Shown in pieces: positions 1-6,703 of a stretch of 64,000 nt of DNA (the stretch's first letter is position 1; each line of letters begins with the position of its first letter). The stretch lies in NCBI GenBank assembly GCA_022510505.1, contig JAFLTL010000004.1:46133-110132 (forward strand). Reading direction: 5' to 3'. The position numbers were made by a program, and so were the translations under genes. The notes beneath the pieces were generated by a model. The model was not told where the DNA came from and made no database searches. It worked only from the letters and a program-made list of their open reading frames with translations. Origin of the DNA: Muribaculaceae bacterium. Its GTDB lineage: Bacteria > Bacteroidota > Bacteroidia > Bacteroidales > Muribaculaceae.

Positions 1-146
1 AGGTCCCATCCGATGATGTGAAGTGCGCGAGGGTCTTTAAATGCGGTGGTGAGATCTTTAAACACGACACCTTTTTGCGGGAAGTCGACCACGTCGCGGA
101 TGTGTCTTTTAACGTATTCCATAGAGTTAGGATTTTGTTGTATCAT
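1..146 (-). CDS. apt: Adenine phosphoribosyltransferase, N-terminal part only
   Basis: Apt makes AMP from adenine and PRPP (purine salvage, cytosol). Only the first 48 codons are inside the window; the gene runs off the left edge, so the PRPP-binding loop is not visible. The frame from the ATG at 144-146 reads MIQQNPNSMEYVKRHIRDVV and continues with DFPQKGVVFKDLTTAFKD, which is the usual Apt beginning. A second in-frame ATG at 120-122 (MEYVKRHI) fits the common family start equally well. It follows mnmG on the same strand after a 51-base gap that contains a parS-like site; a mnmG-apt order is common in Bacteroidales. No promoter element was seen in the gap, so it is probably read from the ybeY-mnmG promoter. 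Confidence 0.85.
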   Translation of the reverse strand, partial: MIQQNPNSMEYVKRHIRDVVDFPQKGVVFKDLTTAFKDPRALHIIGWD

Positions 147-181
147 AGATAAACGGTTTTATTAACGAATTTATTGCGATT

Positions 182-197
182 TGTTCCACGTGAAACA
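182..197. promoter_or_regulatory. parS: parS-like centromere site (ParB binding)
   Basis: The 16 bases TGTTCCACGTGAAACA match the widely conserved bacterial parS consensus TGTTNCACGTGAAACA at every fixed position. The site abuts the mnmG stop codon and lies in the mnmG-apt gap. parS sites load ParB and normally cluster near oriC, and mnmG (gidA) is itself an origin-proximal gene in many bacteria, so position and sequence agree. No second full match was found by eye in the window. parA and parB are not in the window. Confidence 0.8.
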
Positions 198-2078
198 TTA
201 TCTTCCGAGGAGCAATAATAATATATTAATATCGGCGGGTGACACTCCGGGTATTCGTGAAGCCGCGCCTATAGTAGCGGGTTTGATGCGTTGCAATTTT
301 TGTCGTGCTTCGGTAGAGAGAGAGGTGAGTGAAGCATAGTCGAAATCGGGAGAAAGGGAAACATATTCGAGTCGTTTCAGTTTCTCGGCGTTATCTTTTT
401 CCCGGGAGATATATCCGGAGTATTTGACGATGATTTCGGTAGCTTCTATAATTTCTCTTCTTCGATCATTTTCGAGATTTTCGAGTTGAACTTGCAGCTG
501 AGGAATAGAAGAAGCGAGGTTAGTAATAGAGAGATTAGGACGGAGGAGGAGGTCGTAGAGTTTTTGTGATTGAGAGAGGGGCGACGACTCAAGAGATTGT
601 AGCAGCGGGTTAACATCGACAGGGTTAACCGAATAATTTTTCATGAAATCGATAAGGTTATCGATTTGCAGTTTTTTAGAATTCAGTAGATCGGCACGTG
701 TTGTAGAGGCCAGATTTATTTGCATTCCGAGCGGAGTGAGTCGCATGTCGGCATCGTCTTGTCGGAGGAGAATGCGGTGTTCGGCCCGTGATGTGAACAT
801 ACGGTAGGGTTCGTCGACTCCTTTAATAACGAGGTCATCGATGAGGACTCCGATATAGGCCTGATCACGTTGGAGGACGAACGGTTGTAGCTGCTGAGTT
901 TTTCGTGCTGCGTTGATGCCGGCGATGAGACCTTGTCCGGCGGCTTCCTCGTAGCCGGTGGTTCCGTTTACTTGTCCGGCGAAATAGAGATTAGGTATTA
1001 CCTTTGACTCCAGCGAATGGTGGAGTTGCGTGGGGTCGAAGAAATCGTATTCGATAGCATAGCCGGGCCGGTAGATTTGGACATTAGCCAGCGCGGGAAT
1101 TGTTTGCAGAGCTTTGATTTGGACGTCGAGAGGGAGTGACGAAGAGAATCCGTTAAGATAGAATTCGTTGGTAGTTTCTCCTTCGGGTTCGAGGTGAAGC
1201 TGATGGGATTCCTTATCGGCGAACGTGACGATTTTAGTTTCGATGCTCGGGCAGTAGCGTGGTCCGATGCTTTGAATCTGTCCGTTATAGAGAGGCGAGA
1301 GAGGGAGTCCGTCTCGAAGCACCCTGTGGGTTTCGGTGTTAGTGTTAACAGTGAAACAGGGTCGTTGTTTGAGAGATGAGACTTCCCAGGGGATGAAGGA
1401 GAACTTGGATGGGTTTTCGTCGCCCGGCTGAGGTGAAGTGAGGTTAAAGTCGACAGATCGTGCATCGATTCGGACCGGTGTGCCGGTTTTCATTCTCATG
1501 GACCGGACTCCGAGCTCGGTCAACTGCGGCGTTAGTTTAGTTGCTGCAGGTTCGGCGACGCGTCCGCCCTTCCAGGTGGTTTTTCCGACGTGCATCAATC
1601 CGTTGAGGAATGTTCCGGCGGTGAGCACGACGGTTTTGGCATTGAATTGAGCCCCGAGATTTGTGACGACTCCAGCGGCGGCTCCGTTTTTATCGATAAC
1701 TATAGAATTTGCTTCATCCTGCCAAATGGAGAGATTGGGCGTGTTTTCGAGAATTTTTCTCCATTGTGAAGAGAATACAGCGCGGTCGCATTGTGAACGT
1801 GGTGACCAGACGGCTGGTCCTTTAGACCGGTTAAGCATTCGGAACTGAATGGATGACCGGTCGGTGACGATAGCCGTCATGCCGCCGAGCGCATCGATTT
1901 CGCGAACGATTTGTCCTTTTGCGATGCCACCGATAGCCGGGTTACAGCTCATCTGCGCGATTTTATTCATATCGAGAGTGATGAGCAAAGTGGCTGCGCC
2001 GAGAGTAGCGGCTGCGTGAGCGGCCTCACATCCTGCGTGACCAGCTCCGATTACGATGACATCGAAATTAAAATTCAT
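198..2078 (-). CDS. mnmG: tRNA uridine-5-carboxymethylaminomethyl modification enzyme MnmG (GidA)
   Basis: MnmG works with MnmE to install the (carboxymethyl)aminomethyl group at C5 of wobble U34 in several tRNAs, using FAD, NADH and methylene-THF. The 626-residue length is standard. The N-terminal Rossmann motif has Gly11, Gly13 and Gly16 (VIGAGHAG), followed by the MSCNPAIGGIAKG signature around residues 43-55, GPRYCPSIE near residue 280 and the C-terminal FAD segment AGQVNGTTGYEEAAGQG. All are intact. The start codon overlaps the end of ybeY by 4 bases (ATGA type), so the two are translationally coupled. The stop codon directly touches the parS site. Confidence 0.97.
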   Translation of the reverse strand: MNFNFDVIVIGAGHAGCEAAHAAATLGAATLLITLDMNKIAQMSCNPAIGGIAKGQIVREIDALGGMTAIVTDRSSIQFRMLNRSKGPAVWSPRSQCDRAVFSSQWRKILENTPNLSIWQDEANSIVIDKNGAAAGVVTNLGAQFNAKTVVLTAGTFLNGLMHVGKTTWKGGRVAEPAATKLTPQLTELGVRSMRMKTGTPVRIDARSVDFNLTSPQPGDENPSKFSFIPWEVSSLKQRPCFTVNTNTETHRVLRDGLPLSPLYNGQIQSIGPRYCPSIETKIVTFADKESHQLHLEPEGETTNEFYLNGFSSSLPLDVQIKALQTIPALANVQIYRPGYAIEYDFFDPTQLHHSLESKVIPNLYFAGQVNGTTGYEEAAGQGLIAGINAARKTQQLQPFVLQRDQAYIGVLIDDLVIKGVDEPYRMFTSRAEHRILLRQDDADMRLTPLGMQINLASTTRADLLNSKKLQIDNLIDFMKNYSVNPVDVNPLLQSLESSPLSQSQKLYDLLLRPNLSITNLASSIPQLQVQLENLENDRRREIIEATEIIVKYSGYISREKDNAEKLKRLEYVSLSPDFDYASLTSLSTEARQKLQRIKPATIGAASRIPGVSPADINILLLLLGR

Positions 2079-2509
2079 TGATTCGTGTTCTGGAAGAGTA
2101 GTAGGGCGTTGTTTTCCTCTGTTTCCATTTCGGCGCGTTCCTGAGGAGTTTTATCCTTGAATCCGCAGAGGTGGAGAACTCCATGGACAATCACCCGGTG
2201 CAGTTCAGTAAGGAAATTCTGTTGCAATTTATGGGCATTGGATTCGACTGTATCGAGGGAGATGTAGATATCAGCTTTGAGGGTTCCACGAGTGGATCGG
2301 TCGAAAGTGATGATATCGGTGAAATAGTCATGTTTGAGGTATTGGTTGTTTACATCGACGATGGTTTTGTCGTCGCAGAAGATGTAGTTTATATCACCGA
2401 TTATTTTGCCGTGGTTTTTGGCGACGTTCAGAAGCCATTGTTCGATTTTCCTGTAATCGATTTGTGGAAGGACGACATTCCCTTCGGTCATCCACTGGAA
2501 GTTTTGCAT
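2075..2509 (-). CDS. ybeY: Endoribonuclease YbeY (16S rRNA maturation)
   Basis: YbeY is a small metalloprotein of the UPF0054 family needed for 16S rRNA 3'-end maturation and ribosome quality control. The metal-binding stretch is HGVLHLCGFKDKT in the C-terminal third: the first two histidines of H-x3-H-x5-H are present but the third position is Asp. I believe this variant is usual in Bacteroidota, so I do not regard it as a defect. Length 144 residues is normal. It is the first gene of the ybeY-mnmG unit, with a candidate promoter 27 bases upstream. Confidence 0.92.
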   Translation of the reverse strand: MQNFQWMTEGNVVLPQIDYRKIEQWLLNVAKNHGKIIGDINYIFCDDKTIVDVNNQYLKHDYFTDIITFDRSTRGTLKADIYISLDTVESNAHKLQQNFLTELHRVIVHGVLHLCGFKDKTPQERAEMETEENNALLLFQNTNQ

Positions 2510-2535
2510 AGTGTAGTAATTAATGAGACGAAAGT

Positions 2536-2543
2536 CAAAGTTA
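2536..2543 (-). promoter_or_regulatory. -7 promoter element for ybeY-mnmG
   Basis: On the minus strand this reads TAACTTTG, a full match to the Bacteroidota -7 element TAnnTTTG, 26 bases before the ybeY ATG. No convincing -33 TTTG is seen at the expected spacing. Confidence 0.5.
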
Positions 2544-2586
2544 CGAAAAAAGTTTTACAGTTGGTGGTTTACAATTGATGGTGGTA

Positions 2587-2628
2587 TAGCTAAAATAGCT
2601 ATAGTAGCTTGGGGTAGCTGTTATAGCC
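2587..2628. repeat. 9-bp degenerate tandem repeat TAGCTNNNN, copy 1
   Basis: Five consecutive units begin with TAGC(T/C) at steps of 9, 9, 10 and 9 bases, with variable tetranucleotides AAAA, ATAG, TGGGG and GTTA. It fills the gap between ybeY and the phosphopantetheinyl transferase gene. The same unit recurs at 3768-3844 and 6570-6605. Confidence 0.75.
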
Positions 2629-2641
2629 GGGAGTGGAGAAT

Positions 2642-3271
2642 TTAAGGTTTTTTAACGTGGAGAAGCGGATATTGGATTGGGGTATCGGGGGTGGATGCTA
2701 TTGAGAGAGTATAATTGGGCCGAATGAAGGTTGTTAAGAAAGGTGGAACATCGGGAAGATGTTCTTCGAGGATGATTTTCAGCTTGTTAGGATTTGGGAT
2801 TGCGGTTCCGTGGAATTTGAGGAGCGCTTCTTTCTTTGTCCAGACTGAGGCGAATTCAGTTTCAGGTTGCTTAGAAGACAAGATGAGATCAATTTCTTCG
2901 GAGGAACAGACGAACTCGAGGAGTTCCCGGTCGAGCGGTTTGACGGTTTCGACGTCGACCCCGACGGGCGAGTTATCGACCGCGACCGCGACCGCAGAGC
3001 TGCAATGGGATATATTGAAATGGATGTGGGGATAATCTTTGAAGAAAGGTTTGCCTGAAGGGAGAAAGTCGAAGGGAGGCAATTGTGGGATGTTGAAATG
3101 TTTTTTCAGGACAGAAGCGAGGAGGTTAAAGGCGAGAGCCGAGCAGAGCCGGTCGCGGAAATGAAGGAATTGAAGTGCCTTACGGAGTCGTTGAGGGGGA
3201 AGAATGTTCAGTTCCCGAATGAGGTCGTTTTCGGTGAATTGGTCGAGGTTCTCTATAACTTCCAGGAACAT
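2642..3271 (-). CDS. 4'-phosphopantetheinyl transferase, Sfp type
   Basis: Transfers phosphopantetheine from CoA to the conserved serine of carrier proteins. The 209-residue frame from the ATG at 3269-3271 has the family hallmarks: HFNISHCSS, PVGVDVETVKP (Mg-binding Asp and Glu) and the downstream FASVWTKKEALLKFHG helix. The reading frame is open further upstream to 3526, but that part is low-complexity Ser/Pro/Thr sequence lying antisense-frame over the fRMsr gene, so I reject the longer start. A broad-specificity enzyme of this class could arm the NRPS at 14055-22997 as well as the fatty-acid carrier protein. It sits 16 bases after the fRMsr gene on the same strand. Confidence 0.9.
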   Translation of the reverse strand: MFLEVIENLDQFTENDLIRELNILPPQRLRKALQFLHFRDRLCSALAFNLLASVLKKHFNIPQLPPFDFLPSGKPFFKDYPHIHFNISHCSSAVAVAVDNSPVGVDVETVKPLDRELLEFVCSSEEIDLILSSKQPETEFASVWTKKEALLKFHGTAIPNPNKLKIILEEHLPDVPPFLTTFIRPNYTLSIASTPDTPIQYPLLHVKKP

Positions 3272-3287
3272 TAGGTTTGGATGGTGT

Positions 3288-3734
3288 TTAGTTAAGAGCT
3301 TCGGCGAGGATTTGGCAGAACTGTTCGAGTCCGCGCTGATCTTCAATGGAGAAATCGTCGAATTCGGTGCTGTCGATATCGAGTACTCCGAAGACGGAGT
3401 TGTTTTTGAAGAGGGGTAGGACGATTTCAGAGTTTGAAAGAGAGGAGCAGGCGATGTGTCCGGGGAATTGGTGGACATCGGGGACACGGAGTGTTTGTTG
3501 GAGTTTCCATGCTGTGCCACAAACACCTTTTCCGAATGGAATGGTGAAACAGGCTACCGGTCCCTGGAAGGGGCCAAGTTCGAGTTGGCGGTCGTTGACG
3601 ATGTAGAATCCTATCCAGAACCAGTTGGTTTGTTCTTTGAGTAGTGCGGCGGCGTTAGCGAGGATGGAGACATTGTTGCCGACACCTTTAATGAGTGCTG
3701 AGAGTTGTTGGTTCAATAGATTGTAGTCGATCAT
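3288..3734 (-). CDS. msrC: Free methionine-(R)-sulfoxide reductase (GAF domain)
   Basis: A single GAF-domain enzyme that reduces free methionine R-sulfoxide. The 148-residue protein carries three cysteines at positions 62, 72 and 96, the same spacing (10 and 24) as the catalytic set known in E. coli fRMsr, in the contexts VACFTIPFGKGVCGTAW and HIACSSLSNSEIVLP. The C-terminal FGVLDIDS strand is typical. It is translated just before the phosphopantetheinyl transferase gene and probably shares its transcript. Function is assigned from family and the intact cysteines. Confidence 0.9.
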   Translation of the reverse strand: MIDYNLLNQQLSALIKGVGNNVSILANAAALLKEQTNWFWIGFYIVNDRQLELGPFQGPVACFTIPFGKGVCGTAWKLQQTLRVPDVHQFPGHIACSSLSNSEIVLPLFKNNSVFGVLDIDSTEFDDFSIEDQRGLEQFCQILAEALN

Positions 3735-3747
3735 GGGGGAAAAGGTT

Positions 3748-3760
3748 ATAGTTTATAGTT
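3748..3760. repeat. Short 7-bp repeat ATAGTTT (two units)
   Basis: Two ATAGTT(T) units sit seven bases before the 9-bp repeat array. The same pairing of a 7-bp and a 9-bp array is seen at 6494-6605. Confidence 0.55.
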
Positions 3761-3767
3761 GGTGGGG

Positions 3768-3844
3768 TAGCTTGGGTAGCTGGAGTAGCTAATTTAGCTA
3801 TAGTAGCTTGGGTAGCTTGAGCAGTTAATTCAGCTTGGGTGGTT
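3768..3844. repeat. 9-bp degenerate tandem repeat TAGCTNNNN, copy 2
   Basis: Nine units in perfect 9-base register: TAGCT at 3768, 3777, 3786, 3795, 3804 and 3813, then CAGTT at 3822, CAGCT at 3831 and TGGTT at 3840. The variable tetranucleotides are TGGG, GGAG, AATT, ATAG, TGGG, TGAG, AATT and TGGG. The right end (from 3825) is inside the coding sequence of the ATP-grasp-like gene and encodes its last few residues. Confidence 0.85.
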
Positions 3845-4781
3845 TTGTGGAACTCATAAGGAGTTTGTGGAGGATACCCATGGTCATGCGGAGGTTTATT
3901 TCGACACAAGGGTTAAGATGGAGAGTGTTATCCATTCGGTAGATCATCATGTCGACACCAAGGTAGCCCTGGTAGAGCGGTGAGATTCGGCGTGTGATGA
4001 AATCGGAAACTATTTGCCGAGCGTCGAGCAGGGTTTGGAGCGGGACCTTGGTTGCGAGGAGTTGTTGAATTTGCTGGTCGGACAGCGGTATGTTATGTGT
4101 GTAGGCACGTCGATTCGTAGCGAAGAGCGAATAACCGATGAACTCGACCTGTTGATCAGGTCCGGAGTGGAAGAGCATGGCGAAGTCGGTGTCGACGTCG
4201 AATGCTTTTTCAATCAAAACCGATCCCTGGTGGTTAATAGCGCCTTTGCATCGGTTTATGAAAGATTGAAGGAATTGCGGTGACCCGGCGAAGAGTCCGC
4301 GTCCGGTAGATGACCAGGGGTATTTACCGATTACTGTGCTCCATTTCTCCAGTGCCTCGAGACATTCGTCAACGGTGGTTGCTTCGACGGGGACGAAAGG
4401 AGAGCGGAGTTGGTGATGGAGTTCAATAGAGAGTCGGCGGTGGCTAAATCGCCGGATATTATCGAGTGTGGTTTTGTGGGGAAGATGTTTTGGTGGGACT
4501 CCTGCACGGAGGAGTTCATTCACGATAGCTGCCGACCAGCCCCAGACGATTATTTTGTCGAAACTTTCTCCGTTCCAGACTTTTGCATTTGTAGGTGGAA
4601 GGAGTTGCATTTGTTGTTGAGGAATATGGGAGAAGACGAAATCGTTTTTGGAAAGGGTTTTCAGGAGAAGAGTTTCTCCGGCGATCATTTGTTGCAGCGC
4701 AGCAGGAGGAGGTGTGAAATGTTCGGTGTTTTTTCCGAGAGCTATATCATTCCAGGGGTTATATACCCAGAGTTTCTTCAA
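3825..4781 (-). CDS. ATP-grasp-like protein of unknown substrate
   Basis: A 318-residue protein without signal peptide. The middle has a Lys/Tyr-rich strand and flexible Gly loop (IGKYPWSSTGRGLFAG) followed by VLIEKAFDVDTDFAML, and near the C-terminus the acidic metal-binding pattern LNPCVEINLRMTMG. The E-x-N-x-R near the end is characteristic of ATP-grasp ligases, so an ATP-dependent ligase acting on an amino acid or peptide is a reasonable inference; the substrate cannot be read from the sequence. The final residues SSTKPPKLN are encoded by the tandem repeat. It is 24 bases downstream of the AspT-like transporter and probably in its operon. Confidence 0.6.
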   Translation of the reverse strand: MKKLWVYNPWNDIALGKNTEHFTPPPAALQQMIAGETLLLKTLSKNDFVFSHIPQQQMQLLPPTNAKVWNGESFDKIIVWGWSAAIVNELLRAGVPPKHLPHKTTLDNIRRFSHRRLSIELHHQLRSPFVPVEATTVDECLEALEKWSTVIGKYPWSSTGRGLFAGSPQFLQSFINRCKGAINHQGSVLIEKAFDVDTDFAMLFHSGPDQQVEFIGYSLFATNRRAYTHNIPLSDQQIQQLLATKVPLQTLLDARQIVSDFITRRISPLYQGYLGVDMMIYRMDNTLHLNPCVEINLRMTMGILHKLLMSSTKPPKLN

Positions 4782-4805
4782 TTGGGAGAGGTTAGCGGTA
4801 GTTAG

Positions 4806-6461
4806 TTAAAGGAATGCGAGCACGAGGACCTGAGCAGCGACAACGCGGAGGAACATAGTGAGTGGATAAACGGTTGAGTAGGCGACAGCCGGCGCATCGT
4901 TAGCAGTAGATGAAGTGGCATAGGCGAGAGCCGGGGGATCGGTGTATCCGCCGCTCATGAGTCCCATAATAGACAGGAGGTTGATTTTGTAGACGGCTCG
5001 TGCGATTATTCCGGTTATAACGAGCGGGACGATGGTGATGATGAATCCCCAGATTACCCACCACATTCCAGTAGGGTTAAAGACGGTTTCGGCGAATCCT
5101 TGTCCGGCGGCAATTCCGACCGAAGCGAGGAAAAGGCAAATACCGAGTTCCCTCAGCATCATAGACGCAGACGTGGCGGTGTAGGTGATGAGTTTAAGTT
5201 TATATCCGAATCGGCTGAGGAGGATAGCAACGACGAGTGGTCCGCCGGCGAGTCCGAGTTTCATGCCGTATCCGATGTTAATAGATCCGAGAACTATACC
5301 GAGTAGTATACCGACGAATATAGTAATGAGGTTAGGATGGTCGAGGCGTTTTTGTGAGTTACCCATTTTCGAAGCGAGTCGTTCGATATCGTCGAGAGAT
5401 CCGACGACGGTGAGTCGGTCGCCCATTTGCAGTCGGAGGTTAGCAGAAGCGAGAAGGTCGACTCCTGCACGAGTCACTCTCGTGGCGTTGAGGTGGTAAC
5501 CGTTGTGTAGACGGAGCGATCCGAGCGTGACTCCATTGAAGTGGCTTTTAGTGACGATAATTCTTCGGCTGACGACATTAGCCGGAGTGACGTTTTTCCA
5601 GTCCATATCGATCTGTTTTCCTACTATAGCGAGGAATCGGTGGAGGTCTTGCTGAGAGAGAACGATAAGTAGTCGGTCACCGAGTTGTATTTTAGTGGAC
5701 GAGACCGGCACGACGAGCTCACCGGTGGTAGTCATCAGTCGTGAAATAACGAAATTACACTGAATTATATCGTGAAGTTGTGCCAGTGTTTTACCGTTGA
5801 CGAGTTGGTTAGTAACCTCCAAGGAAATAACGAAAGGTTTAAGCAGGGAATTTTCCTTTTCGGCTTCAATATCGGCTACTTCTTTTTCGGGTTTAATTTT
5901 GAATATAGCTTTAATGATGAACATTCCGACGATGATACCGATGACACCGAGTGGATAGGCAGCCGCGTAGCCCATAGCCATTGTGTTGGCCGCTTCGGCC
6001 GAGTTGACGGCCTGTTGAGCTGCGGCAAGTCCGGGAGTATTAGTGACGGCACCCGACATAATACCGACGAGGGCTGCCATGGTGGTCTGATTCCGGTCGA
6101 TATAGTAAATGGTGAGAACGATGGCGACATTAAGCACGATTGTCAGCACTGCGAGCAGATTGAGTCGCACACCTCCCTGTTTGAAAGATGAGAAGAAACC
6201 GGGACCAACCTGTAGTCCGATAGCGAAGATAAAGAGAATGAGTCCGAATTCCCTGACGAACTGGAGTACTTCGGGTTGCACAGTATATCCGAAGTGTCCC
6301 ATCAGGATTCCGACGAATAGTACAAAAGTGACTCCGAGCGAGACTCCTGCGACTTTCAGTTTTCCGAGCCAGATACCGACAGCGATAACGAAAGAATAAA
6401 GAGCGATAGTGCTGGCGAGGTTAACGTTGCCGGGTGAGAACAAAGAATTAATTATATCCAT
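4806..6461 (-). CDS. AspT/YidE-type putative transporter with two RCK/TrkA-C domains
   Basis: An integral membrane protein of about 551 residues with two homologous membrane halves (each with roughly five hydrophobic segments) flanking a cytoplasmic middle of two TrkA-C-like domains (about residues 195-370; motifs LGDRLLIVLSQQDL and MGDRLTVVGSLDDIE). Membrane signatures such as FAIGLQVGPGFF, SGAVTNTPGLAAAQQ and MSGGYTDPPALAYA identify the aspartate:alanine exchanger/YidE family. I chose the ATG at 6461 (MDIINSLF), not the one at 6482, because a promoter -7 element overlaps the upstream ATG. The transported substrate is unknown. Confidence 0.85.
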   Translation of the reverse strand: MDIINSLFSPGNVNLASTIALYSFVIAVGIWLGKLKVAGVSLGVTFVLFVGILMGHFGYTVQPEVLQFVREFGLILFIFAIGLQVGPGFFSSFKQGGVRLNLLAVLTIVLNVAIVLTIYYIDRNQTTMAALVGIMSGAVTNTPGLAAAQQAVNSAEAANTMAMGYAAAYPLGVIGIIVGMFIIKAIFKIKPEKEVADIEAEKENSLLKPFVISLEVTNQLVNGKTLAQLHDIIQCNFVISRLMTTTGELVVPVSSTKIQLGDRLLIVLSQQDLHRFLAIVGKQIDMDWKNVTPANVVSRRIIVTKSHFNGVTLGSLRLHNGYHLNATRVTRAGVDLLASANLRLQMGDRLTVVGSLDDIERLASKMGNSQKRLDHPNLITIFVGILLGIVLGSINIGYGMKLGLAGGPLVVAILLSRFGYKLKLITYTATSASMMLRELGICLFLASVGIAAGQGFAETVFNPTGMWWVIWGFIITIVPLVITGIIARAVYKINLLSIMGLMSGGYTDPPALAYATSSTANDAPAVAYSTVYPLTMFLRVVAAQVLVLAFL

Positions 6462-6479
6462 TGGAAAATAAAATTTGTG

Positions 6480-6487
6480 CAAAATTA
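6480..6487 (-). promoter_or_regulatory. -7 promoter element for the AspT-like gene
   Basis: Minus-strand TAATTTTG matches TAnnTTTG and lies 18 bases before the ATG at 6461. It overlaps an in-frame upstream ATG, which therefore cannot be the start on this transcript. Confidence 0.5.
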
Positions 6488-6493
6488 CAATTT

Positions 6494-6534
6494 ATAGTTT
6501 ATAGTTTACAGTTTATAGTTATAGTTTACAGTTT
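6494..6534. repeat. 7-bp tandem repeat ATAGTTT/ACAGTTT
   Basis: Six units starting at 6494, 6501, 6508, 6515 (one base short), 6521 and 6528. It precedes the 9-bp array at 6570 in the intergenic region between divergent genes. Confidence 0.8.
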
Positions 6535-6569
6535 ACCGGGTTGATGAAGCACGATAAAGCGAGAGGGGG

Positions 6570-6605
6570 TAGCTAATTTAGCTAGAGTAGCTTGGGTAGT
6601 TTGGG
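6570..6605. repeat. 9-bp degenerate tandem repeat TAGCTNNNN, copy 3
   Basis: Four units in 9-base register with tetranucleotides AATT, AGAG, TGGG and TGGG. A perfect hairpin GAAACTCC-ACA-GGAGTTTC follows at 6613-6631. Confidence 0.8.
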
Positions 6606-6612
6606 GGGTTGG

Positions 6613-6631
6613 GAAACTCCACAGGAGTTTC
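6613..6631. other. Perfect 8-bp hairpin beside repeat
   Basis: GAAACTCC, a three-base loop ACA, then GGAGTTTC. It has no U-tract. It lies just upstream of the DUF2723 promoter and may be part of the composite repeat element or a terminator for stray transcription. Confidence 0.55.
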
Positions 6632-6669
6632 AAGGTGGGAGTGTATCATGTAGTTAAGGAACTTTTGAT

Positions 6670-6677
6670 TATCTTTG
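6670..6677 (+). promoter_or_regulatory. -7 promoter element for the DUF2723 gene
   Basis: TATCTTTG matches the Bacteroidota -7 element. It lies 27 bases before the ATG at 6704 and inside the extended reading frame that begins at 6635, so it decides the start codon. Confidence 0.6.
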
Positions 6678-6703
6678 CAGAATATAAAAAAATTCGGTTG
6701 AAG

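Noticed and set aside
3272..3526. Upstream extension of the phosphopantetheinyl transferase frame (85 residues)
   Set aside because: Ser/Pro/Thr-rich low complexity, lies over the fRMsr gene in another frame, and the family starts near the ATG at 3271.
3688..3909. 73-residue minus-strand ORF over the repeats
   Set aside because: Its Ala-Thr-rich sequence is just translation of the 9-bp repeat; it overlaps the ends of two real genes.
2587..6605. CRISPR array
   Set aside because: Repeat units are 9 bp with four-base variable parts; there are no spacers of 25-40 bases and no cas genes.
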